Below are positions 56,001 to 64,000 of a DNA stretch of 64,000 nt, in pieces; positions within the stretch are counted from its first letter, which is position 1, and every line of letters begins with the position of its first letter. Both the position numbers and the translations under genes were made by a program. The stretch spans positions 70,760,940 to 70,824,939 of the forward strand of contig NC_037668.1 of assembly GCF_003255815.1 (NCBI RefSeq). The letters are read 5' to 3'. The notes below the pieces were generated by a model. That model was not told the DNA's origin and made no database searches. It worked only from the letters and a program-made list of their open reading frames with translations. The DNA comes from Theropithecus gelada (Eukaryota > Chordata > Mammalia > Primates > Cercopithecidae).

Positions 56001-56127
56001 AACTCAGAAGGGGTGAAGCTCCCGTTTGTCCCCTGCTCCCTCGGGCTCCATGGAACATGCAGCCCCAGTGGTGCCTCCCTGCTGCAGCCCAAGTGATGGC
56101 AAAGGCAGGCCGTCTGGAGCGCCGCTA

Positions 56128-56260
56128 CTGCTGTATTATTACCATGTTGATTTATGAATGAAGAAAATGAGATACTGAAAAATGTAAAAACTTGTCTCTA
56201 AGTTACTTGTCTCTAAGTTACTTAGCCACTTTTTAGCTATTCATTTAGAACCTTGCTGAT
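56128..56260 (-). repeat. MIR SINE, antisense, right part
   Basis: tgtattattaccatgttgat, then gaagaaaatgagatactgaa and aacttgtctctaagttac, which continues the copy interrupted at 54335. A 15-base tandem (acttgtctctaagtt) sits at 56190-56222. Confidence 0.6.
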
Positions 56261-56469
56261 TTTAATTTTCCTGCTTTAATTTTCTTCAGAAATCTTACAA
56301 CCATATTCATAAGTGAAATTAGTCCACGATTTTCTGTTTTTGTGTGCCGTCATTCAGTTTTAACATAAAGATTATGTTTTTATCAAAGCATTAGTTTGGA
56401 AATGTTCTTCCTTTTTCTGTGCTCTGCTGTTTCCCATTTCATTTTCTAAATTAGCTTGTATTATATTTG

Positions 56470-57060
56470 ATAATAGCAACCATTACTGAGCACTTATTTT
56501 GGTTAGGCACTATGTAAAACCCTTAACATACATTAGGCTATTTGTTCGTCACATTGAAAAACATATATACTTTTAATGTATAAGATGTATTAGTTCTTTC
56601 TCATGCTGCTATAGGGAACTGCCCGAGACTAGGTAATTTATAAAGAAAAGAGATTTAATTGTCTCACAGTTCCACATGGCTAGGAAGGCCTTAGGAAACT
56701 TACAATCATGGTGGAAGGCACCTCTTCACAGGGCGGCAGAAGAGAGAATGAGTGCAAGCAAGGGGAAATGCCAGGCGCTTAAAAAAACCATCAGATCTTG
56801 TGAGACTCACTCATTATTATCAGAACAGCATGGGGAAAACTGCCCCTATGATCCGCTTACCTCCACCTGGTCCTGCCCTTGACAAGTGGGGATTATTACA
56901 ATTCAAGGTGAGATTTGGGTGGGGACAGAGAGCCAAACCATATTATAAGATTTTTTTTAAGTTTACTTGTCCAAGGTTACACAGCTAATATGGGTAGATA
57001 AGGGTATGAATCTAGGCTATCTCACTTTAGAGCTGGGCATATTCTTAACTTCTGTCTACT
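56470..57060 (-). repeat. MIR SINE, antisense, split by an MST LTR
   Basis: attactgagcacttattttg and ggcactatgtaaaaccctta lie before the LTR; gtccaaggttacacagctaa and gggtatgaatctaggc lie after it. Confidence 0.75.
56587..56945 (-). mobile_element. MST/THE1-type MaLR LTR, antisense
   Basis: tgtattagttctttctcatg, gagactaggtaatttataaa, cttacaatcatggtggaagg and gagatttgggtggggacaga to aaaccatatta. Solo LTR of about 360 bp. Confidence 0.92.
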
Positions 57061-57429
57061 GTTTTCCCTCTACCTCCCTGTACAATAAAGATTCCACGAG
57101 ATAGCCTACACTTTTTCCCGTTTTCTTCATTTCATGACCACTCTGCTTCAGCTGTTCTCTTTGCGCTGCCTATATGTTATAGTTCCCTCAGTTTTAATGT
57201 CACAAATCTTTGCCAGAGATTAGAAACACTATATTTTCTATATCCTTTGACTGAGAATTTCACTTATGGGTTAAACCTAAAAAAAGTCACACAAACAAGA
57301 ACTTTTTTTATATAAAAGGAGATGTATTACACCATTGTTTTTAAAGGAAAAATTAAAAGCAATCTATGTGCCCATTGATAGATGATTATTTAAAGTAAAA
57401 TATCTTTTCAAAGATAGTATCTATCACTT
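57061..57429. other. Unassigned AT-rich stretch
   Basis: No gene; the cccattgatagatgattatt patch may be an eroded L1. Confidence 0.4.
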
Positions 57430-57630
57430 ATTAATCTGTTATGTTAGGCATTCTGAAAATTGTTTTTCGACATTATCTAATTTTTGCAGCATTTATGGTA
57501 GATGTTATAACTTCCCTTTCTCAGTTAATGGAACTCAGTAAGGCTGACAGAGATTAAATAATTTGCTCAAGGTCCCAGTGCCAGTACATGTGAAATCAGG
57601 ATTTGACTCATGGCTGTCTGATACCAAAGG
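57430..57630 (-). repeat. MIR SINE, antisense
   Basis: tatgttaggcattctgaaaa, then tcagttaatggaactcagta, then ataatttgctcaaggtccca and aatcaggatttgactcatgg. Confidence 0.75.
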
Positions 57631-57910
57631 AGATGCTCATAGCTACTTCATTTTAATCCATGTACTAGAATAAAGCAAACAAAGGAAGCAAATAAAAATA
57701 ATGACATAGACCTAAAGATATCCATTATGTGTTGTGGGTAAAAGCAGATGATCAGCTAGCATATACAGAAGGAGGCTATAGTAGTACTGTCTGCATCTTT
57801 TACATTATTAACAGAAAAACTCACTATTCGATTTTTGAAAAAAAAATGCCTAAGTTTTGAGGTCTCATGTGTGCAGACATTAGGGTAAATAATCCTTAAA
57901 AACAAAACTA

Positions 57911-58189
57911 GGACGGGTGTTGTAGCTCACACCTGTAATCCCAGCACTTTGGGAGGCCGAGGTGGGTGGATCACAAGGTCAGGAGTTCGAGACCAGCCTG
58001 GCCAACATAGTGAAACCCCATCTCTACTAAAAATACAAAAATTAGCCAGGCATGGTGGCACATGCCGTAATCCCAGCTACTTCAGAGGCTGAGGCAGGAG
58101 AATTGCTTGAACCTGGGAGGCAGAGGTTACAGTGAGCCAAGATCGCGCCACTGCACTCCAGCCTGGGAGACAGAGCAAGACTCTGCCTC

Positions 58190-58221
<32 letters not shown>

Positions 58222-58223
58222 AG
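57911..58223 (+). mobile_element. Alu
   Basis: ggacgggtgttgtagctca to a long broken A-tail. Confidence 0.94.
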
Positions 58224-58319
58224 AAAAATAACCAACAAAAGCTACACTATTGATGCCTTTTAATCCTAATCCTGATTATAACGACTTAAAATAACTACAT
58301 TCTCTCTTCGTTCTTTTAG

Positions 58320-59325
58320 GTTTGAGATGAGAAGGGAGAAGGAAGACAACAATACGAAAGAGAAAGTTTTTGAGAAGTGTTGCTTGATGATGCATTTTAG
58401 CTTTTATACGTAATTATCAAAGAAAATATTTTGCTATAGAATGTGAAATAACATCCCTGAAACATGAACAGGGAAAGTCCACCCTTGAAGAGGACAGTTA
58501 AAGTCATTTGCAAGTCACAAGGGGTCCTGGGCACAGCTGCAAATATGTTCTAAGTGTAGAAGAACTTTTACTCAGACTCATGCCTTATTAACTGTCAGCT
58601 GATCCACAATGGAGAGAAACACTATCATTGCCCAGACGGAGGGAAAAGTTTCAGTAACAGCCCAGACTTTCTTAGTCCCTGTGAACTCACACTGGAGAGA
58701 AGCCCTATTAATGCCTGATCCGTCAGCTAGAGCTCACCCATCAGACGACATGTGGAGAAGGAGACCTTCCAAGTGCCATGAATGTGGGAGACCTTCAGGC
58801 AGAGTTCCAGCCTGATTTCCCACCAGTGCCTCCACACTGGGGAGAACCCCTATGAGTATCAGGAGTGTGGGGGAGACTATAGCTGTAGGTCCAACTTGCT
58901 CCTGGACAGAGGATGTATACAGAGGAGATGCCTCACAAATGCCCGGAGTGTGGTTGGAGATGCAGTCATAGCTCCCAAATTGCAGTGCGTCAGATAACCC
59001 ACACAGAACAGAAACTGTATTGTTACTTCCTGTGTGGGGAAAGCTTCAGCCACAGTTAATTTCTTTTTATGCATAAAAGAGCCCACAAAGGAGAAAGGCC
59101 TCACAAGCATTTAGTTGGTGAGAAACATTTCAGTTAGGGCTCAAGTCTCATCACTCATTAGAGAACCCATACTGGGGAGAGACCTTACAAATGTTCCACT
59201 TGTGGGAAAGGTTCGGCAACAGTTCTAATTGTATCACTCATCAGAAAACTCATTGGAAAAAAGTGTTATGTGACCAATATGGAAAAAGGTCTTTCAACCA
59301 CTAGTGCCTTAATTGACCAGTTATG
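58320..59325 (+). pseudogene. C2H2 zinc-finger gene pseudogene (decayed last exon)
   Basis: C2H2 fingers joined by H-T-G-E-K-P-Y linkers are DNA-binding arrays, usually encoded in one large last exon of KRAB or SCAN zinc-finger genes. Linker relics recur: cactggagagaagccctat near 58690, cactggggagaacccctatg near 58838, cacacagaacagaaactgta near 59000, cacaaaggagaaaggcctc near 59083, and cccatactggggagagacct near 59167 followed by KCSTCGKG. In-frame stops and shifts break every finger. ctctcttcgttcttttag just upstream (58302-58319) looks like a 3' splice site, and no A-tail follows, so an unprocessed copy is favoured over a retrocopy. The parent gene is not identified. Confidence 0.82.
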
Positions 59326-59416
59326 GGGTAGGAAGGGTGGGAATCCTGATTGATTTAGAGTCAGACGATGTGTATCTCTCTCTAAAACCTGCCTAAAAAG
59401 TCTGTTTCTGAAATTT

Positions 59417-59713
59417 TTTTTAATTTATTTTTTTGAGACAGAGTCTTGCTGTGTCACCAGGCTGGAATGCAGTGGCATGATCTCAGCTCACTACAACCTC
59501 CGCCTCCCTGGTTCAAGTGATTCTCTTGCCTCAGCCTCATGAGTAGCTGGGACTAAAGGCGTGCACTACCACACCCAGCTACTTTTTGTATTTTTAGCAG
59601 AGATGGGGTTTCACTATGTTGGCCAGGATGGTCTCGATCTCTTGACCTCGTGATCTGCCTGCCTCAGCCTCCCAGAGTGCTGGGATTATAGACGTGAGCC
59701 ACTGCGCCAGTCC
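59417..59713 (-). mobile_element. Alu, antisense
   Basis: gagacagagtcttgctgtgt to actgcgccagtcc; tctgaa repeats on both sides. Confidence 0.93.
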
Positions 59714-59770
59714 TCTGAATTATAATATTCACCTCTTTTGCTGCCAGGTCTGTCCCACAGACCCTGATCT

Positions 59771-59977
59771 GGGTTCACGCCATTCTCCTGCCTCAGCCTC
59801 CCGAGTAGCTGGGACTACAGGCGCCCGCCACCATGCCCAGCTAATTTTTTTATATTTTTAGTAGAGATGAGGTTTCACTGTGTTAGCCAGGGTGGTCTTG
59901 ATCTCCTGACCTCGTGATCCGCCTGCCTCGGCCTCCCAAAGTGTTGGGATTACAGGCGTGAGCCACTGTGCCTGGCC
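59771..59977 (-). mobile_element. Alu (Y-like), antisense, 3' part missing
   Basis: It starts mid-element at gggttcacgccattctcctg and ends actgtgcctggcc; no T-run. Confidence 0.9.
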
Positions 59978-60009
59978 AGTTTCTTAATTTTCAAAAAATC
60001 AAACTTAAG

Positions 60010-60095
60010 AATATTTTTCCTTATGGTGAATGCCTTTTGTATGTTTTTAAAGAAATCTTTGCCTATCTTGAGGTCATATAGATATTTTTATCTTG
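60010..60095 (-). repeat. Small L1M fragment, antisense
   Basis: taaagaaatctttgcctatc, then ttgaggtcatatagat resembles antisense ORF2 from an older L1 than the next one. Confidence 0.5.
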
Positions 60096-60097
60096 CA

Positions 60098-62420
60098 AAA
60101 CTAAAACTCTATATTCATTTAAAAAAAAAAGCATTTTTCCCCCCAGCCTCTGGCAACCATCATTCTACACCTGTCTTTATGAATTTGACTACTCTAGGTA
60201 CCTCGTATCAGTGAAATTCATACAGTATTTGTTCTTTTGTGACTGGCTTATTTACTTAGCATACTGTCCTCAGGGTTCATCCATGTTGAAGCATGTGTCA
60301 GAATTTCCTTCCTTTAAGACTGAATAATATCCCATTGTATGTATATACATTTTGTTTATTTGTTCATCTGTTGAAGGATACTCGAGTTGCTTCCACTTTT
60401 TGGCTATTGTAAATAATACTACTGTGAACACGGGTGTACAAATATATGTTTGAGACCCTGCTTTCAATTATTTTAGGTATATGCCTAGAAGTGGAATTGC
60501 TATGGTATATCCATAATTCTATTTTAAATTTTTTGGGGAGCTGCCATATCATTTTCCATAGTAGCTGCACCATTTTTACAATCCTACCAACAGTGCACAA
60601 GGATTTCAATTACTCTATATCCTTGCCAATACTTGTTATTTTGTTTATTTAAAAAAAATATAATAACCACTGTAATGAATGTAAGATGGTATCTCATTGT
60701 GGTTTTGATTTACATTTACATTTATCTAGTGGTTAGTGATGTTGAGCATCTTTTCATGTGTTTATTAGCCATTTGTATATCTTCTTTAGAAAAATGTCTA
60801 GTCATATCCTTTACCCATTTTTTTTTTGAGATTGAGTTTTGCTCTTGTCACCTGGGCTGGAGTGCAGTGGCATGATCTCGGCTCACTGCAACCTCCGCCT
60901 CCTGGGTTCAAGCCATTCTGCTGTCTCAGCCTCCCAAGTAGTTGAGATTACAGGCATCTGCCACCATCCCCGGCTAACTTTTTTATTTATGGTAGAGACA
61001 AGGTTTCACCATGTTGGCCAGGCTGGTCTTGGACTCTTGACCTTAGGTGATCTGCCTGCCTCAGCCTCCCAAAGTGCTGGGATTACAGGTGTGAGCCACC
61101 ATGTCCAGCCCTCCTTTGCTCATTTTTAAATTGGAGTTTTTGCTGTTGTTGTAGAAATTATTTATACATTCTGGATATTAACCCCTTTTCAGATATATGA
61201 TTTGTGAATATATTCACTGATTCCATTGGTTACCCTTTTCACCCGGTTTCTTGTGTCCTTTGAGGTGCAGGAATTTTAAATTTTGATATAGTCCAAGTGA
61301 TCTATATTTTATTTTGTTGCCTGTGCTTTTGGTGTAGTATTCAAGAAATCATTGCCAAATCCAATGTCATGAAGCTTCCCCTTATGTTTTCTTCTACAAG
61401 TTTTATAGTTTTAGGTCTTATGTTTAGGTCTGTGATCCATTTTGGGTTAATTTTTGTGTGTGGTTTAAGGTCCAACTTCATTCTTTTGCATGTGGATATC
61501 CAGTTTTCATACCACCATTTGCAGAAAAGACAGTTCTTTTCCTATTTAATGGTACTGACACCCTTGTCAAACATCATTTGACCACATAGAGGTTTATTTT
61601 TGGGCTCTCTAGTCTATTCCATTGGTCTATATGTTTATCTTTATGCCAGTGCCATACTGTTTTGATTACTGTGGCTTTATAGTAAGTTTTGAAATCAGGA
61701 AGTGTGAGGCCTCTGACTTTGTTTTTCAAGATTGTTTTGTCCCTTGAGATTTCATTTAAGTTTGAGGTGTATTTTTTTTCATAGAATCATTGCCCAGGTA
61801 ATTTTTTAATTTCTAAAAAGAAATCATTGGGATTTTGATAGACATTATGTCAAATCTGTAGATCCCTTTTGGTAATATTGACTTCTTAACACTATTATGA
61901 CTTCCAATCTAGGAACATGGATTGGAAAGAATATTCCACTTAAGGATGTTTTCCTTAGTTTCTTTCACCAAAATTTGTAGCTTGCAGTGAACAAGTCTTT
62001 TGCCTCTAAGGTTATTCCTAAGTATTTTATTCCTCTGATGCTCTTGTAAATAAAATTTTGTTCTCAATTTCCTTCTTGGATTATTCATTGTTAATGCATA
62101 GAAAGACAACTGATACTTGCATGTTGATTTTATATCTTGTAACTTTGCTAAATTGGTTTATTAGTTTCAACACTTTTTTGGTGGCATTTTTGGGGTTTTC
62201 TACATATAAGACCAAGTTGTCTGTGAACAGAGATAATTTTACTTCTTCCTTTCCAACTTGGATGCCTTTTATTTCTTTTCCTTGCCTAATTTCTCTGGCT
62301 AAGACTTCTAGTACTATGTTGAAAAGAGTAATGAAAATAGACAATCTTGCTTCTAATTTAGAGGAAAAGCTTTCAGTCTTTCACCATTGAGTATGACGTT
62401 AGTTGTGGGCTCTTCATATG
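60098..62420 (-). mobile_element. L1M (old L1), antisense, split by an Alu
   Basis: From the 3' UTR (ctggcaaccatcattctaca, ttgactactctaggtacctc) back through ORF2. Near 62200-62230 the minus strand reads LFTDNLVLYVEN where the catalytic F-A-D-D box should be, so the active site is mutated. It is truncated at about 62420 and inactive. Confidence 0.9.
60819..61110 (-). mobile_element. Alu, antisense, nested in L1M
   Basis: gagattgagttttgctcttg to accatgtccagcc; the L1 resumes with tttgctcatttttaaattgg, with the cctttaccca site before it. Confidence 0.94.
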
Positions 62421-62910
62421 TATACACAGCTGCTTTTAAATGTCTTGATTTTCCTAAGACTTTCACCCCTGCTTCTTCTCAGGGTCTTGGATGTTCCATT
62501 GTATTTCTCTGCCTGTAGTCTCCCACTCCAAGTGCCCTTGGGTCTACAGTTCTCTGGCAGTTTTCATGTGCCATGGCACCTGCCACTGCCACAGTGGGAT
62601 CCAACCTGCTATGCACTTATGCCACCGTTCCCATCTAAGCTCTGAGTCAGATGAGATAAAAATCAGTTCCTCAGGCAGCCTCCACACAAGACAGAACAGT
62701 GCGAACAAGTCCCAGTCTTTTCCCTCTGAAAGGGGAATTGTGTGACTTCCTCCTGACTGTGTTGCACTGGGGAGAAGGTACGCAAGGGCTAAAAAAAAAA
62801 AAAAAGCTACACAATTTCCTACTGTTTTAAGTGTTGCTTTGTCTTGATTGGGTGTTTAATTGATTGGTTGTTGCAGATCCTTGACTGGTTCCTACAGCTG
62901 CTACGACACC
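62421..62910. other. Unassigned stretch
   Basis: A GC-moderate block (62450-62770) with possible LTR character but no diagnostic box; A15 at about 62790. No gene. Confidence 0.4.
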
Positions 62911-63224
62911 CTTTTTTTTTTTTTTTTTCTTTTTTTTAAAGACAAAGTCTTCCTCTTGTCACTCAGGCTGTAGTGCGGTGGTGCAATAATCTCAGCTCAC
63001 TGCAACCTCCACCTCCCGGGTTCAAGCAATTCTCATGCCTGAGCCTCCTGAGTAGCTGGGACTACAGGCATGTGCCACCTCGCCTGGCTAATTTTTGTAT
63101 TTTTAGTAGAGACAGGGTTTTGCCATGTTGGCCAGGCTGGCGTTGAACTCCTGACCTCGAGTGATCTGCCTGCCTTGGCCTCCCAGAGTGCTGGGATTAC
63201 AGGCCTGAGTCGGCGCACCCAGTC
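62911..63224 (-). mobile_element. Alu, antisense
   Basis: T-run, then aaagacaaagtcttcctctt to cggcgcacccagtc. Diverged. Confidence 0.92.
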
Positions 63225-63419
63225 TCTGATTTTAGTAAATATGTTGTCATTTACTTGATGTTTCCATGGGAGAACAGGGACCTGGAGCTTCTGCCATCTT
63301 ACTGACATCACCATAACATAACTCTTTAGACTTCCAAGTCTTGTCTTTTTAAAAACGTTCACATTTAGGTCTATGATCCAATTTGAATTGGATTTTTGCA
63401 TGAATACCTGGTTTCGAAT

Positions 63420-63530
63420 TGTAACTCCACCATGTTATTTCAATGTGGCCTTAACCTCTCTGGGCCTCAGTTCCTTCATCAGTAAGATGAGGGGCAAAAT
63501 AGCCTTGGGAGGAGTTTGCATTTACATCTA
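63420..63530 (+). repeat. MIR SINE fragment
   Basis: ccttaacctctctgggcctc, then agttccttcatcagtaagat. Confidence 0.65.
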
Positions 63531-63574
63531 AAGAACTTAGAAACATGACTGAAAAACACTGTCATTTTCTTCCT

Positions 63575-64000
63575 TATTCACACTGGATACATTCCAAGAT
63601 CCCCAGTGGATGCCTGAAACCACACATAGTACCATACCCTATATATACTATGTTTTTTCCTATAGATAGTTCCTATGATAAAGTTTAATTTATAAATTAG
63701 GCACATTAAGAGATTAACAATAGCTAGCAATAAAATAGAACAATTATAAGAATAGACTGTAATAGGCTGGGTGCAGTGGCTCACGCCTGTAATCCCAACA
63801 CTTTGGGAGGCCGAGGCGGGCAGATCACTTGAGGTCAGCAGTTTGAGACCAATCTGTCCAACATGGTGAAACCCCGTCCGTACTAAAAATACAAAAATTA
63901 GCTGGGTGTGGTGGCACACGCCTGTAATCCCAGCTACTCAGGAGGCTGAGGCAGGAGAATTGCTGGAACATGGGAGGCAGAGGTTGCAGTGAGCTGAGAT
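63575..64000. mobile_element. Tigger-family element, split by an Alu, cut by the window edge
   Basis: gatccccagtggatgcctga, then accacacatagtaccatacc, then ctatatatactatgtttttt and ataaattaggcacattaaga match Tigger1/MER2-type internal text. The right side is beyond the window. Confidence 0.8.
63765..64000 (+). mobile_element. Alu, incomplete at the window edge
   Basis: ggctgggtgcagtggctca through the second arm to gagctgagat; the tail lies outside the window. Confidence 0.94.

Larger units (their letters stand above)
54335..56130 (-). mobile_element. Long LTR (ERV1-class, family unassigned), antisense, with internal tandem repeats
   Basis: A GC-rich block of about 1.8 kb replaces the middle of a MIR, showing that it is an insertion. 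On the minus strand near 54880-54975 an R/U5-like text appears (caatacaccttttcttcatc, then ctcattcttcctggttgccg and gacaagaactcaggac), common to class I LTRs. Two tandem arrays lie in the presumed U3 (55015-55260, 55590-56000). Solo LTR is likely, since no internal genes follow. Exact ends and family need a library search. Confidence 0.6.

Noticed and set aside
58609..58997. Functional zinc-finger peptide
   Set aside because: The frames cover parts of different fingers joined through frameshifts, and Cys/His ligands are missing.
1..64000. tRNA, rRNA, 7SK, U6, Y RNA or other small RNA genes or pseudogenes
   Set aside because: None of their characteristic internal boxes was seen on either strand; Alu and MIR account for the 7SL- and tRNA-like signals.
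1..64000. A new multi-gene biological system
   Set aside because: No intact genes, no co-oriented coding cluster and no conserved architecture beyond transposable elements were found.

Overview
The window looks like primate nuclear DNA, most likely from an Old World monkey (macaque, baboon or vervet group). It is saturated with Alu elements, and two of them (15894-16204 and 40866-41178) carry the combination of diagnostic bases typical of the cercopithecid AluY (AluYRa-like) lineage: a GGCCGGAT or GGCTGGAT box, CCACCTCGCCCGGCTAG, CGCCCGTCTCGG, and a 5' end reading GGCTTGAGCCACC on the strand shown. L1, MIR, L2, MaLR and ERV-L LTRs, and Tigger/MER5-type DNA transposons make up most of the rest. 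I find no intact protein-coding gene, no tRNA or rRNA gene and no CRISPR. The open frames are either repeat-derived (Alu, L1, ERV) or chance frames in GC-rich or low-complexity DNA.

Layout. 1-3.2 kb: a Tigger MITE split by an Alu, then a decayed ERV-L internal region with reverse transcriptase, RNase H junction and dUTPase relics. 3.2-14 kb: old MIR, L2, hAT and MER5 copies plus scattered Alus in otherwise unassigned DNA. 14.0-14.7 kb: a long GGTGAT-type low-complexity tract. 15-23 kb: Alus, GT-rich tracts, a solo LTR nested in a MIR, and a 59-bp direct repeat with copies 4.9 kb apart. 24.16-24.56 kb: a CpG island with a GC-box/G-quadruplex tract, the only promoter-like feature. 26-34 kb: MIR, Alu and L1 copies, an antisense ERV-L pol relic and an 18-base poly-C run. 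34-43.5 kb: MLT1 and MST LTRs, L1 fragments, a three-Alu array and an ERV-L-type LTR with a tRNA-Leu primer-binding site. 44.5-52.4 kb: a four-level nest (MIR, old L1, younger L1PA/PB, AluY). 52.8-57 kb: Alu fragments, then a long LTR with internal tandem repeats inside another MIR, then an MST LTR. 58.3-59.3 kb: a decayed C2H2 zinc-finger pseudogene. 60-64 kb: an antisense L1M with a nested Alu, ending in a second Tigger/Alu pair cut by the window edge.

How it fits together: nothing here forms an operon or pathway. The signal is a layered insertion history, readable from target-site duplications and from older repeats that resume after an insertion. Candidates for real function are the CpG island and, more weakly, conserved unassigned stretches around 15.1-15.5 kb and 21.0-21.5 kb. 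I saw no convincing new biological system. The best leads are structural: the ERV-L dUTPase fossil, the tRNA-Leu PBS, the nested insertions, the 59-bp dispersed duplication, the repeat-bearing LTR and the zinc-finger pseudogene. Repeat boundaries were read by eye and are usually good to about 5-20 bases, less for MIR and L2.
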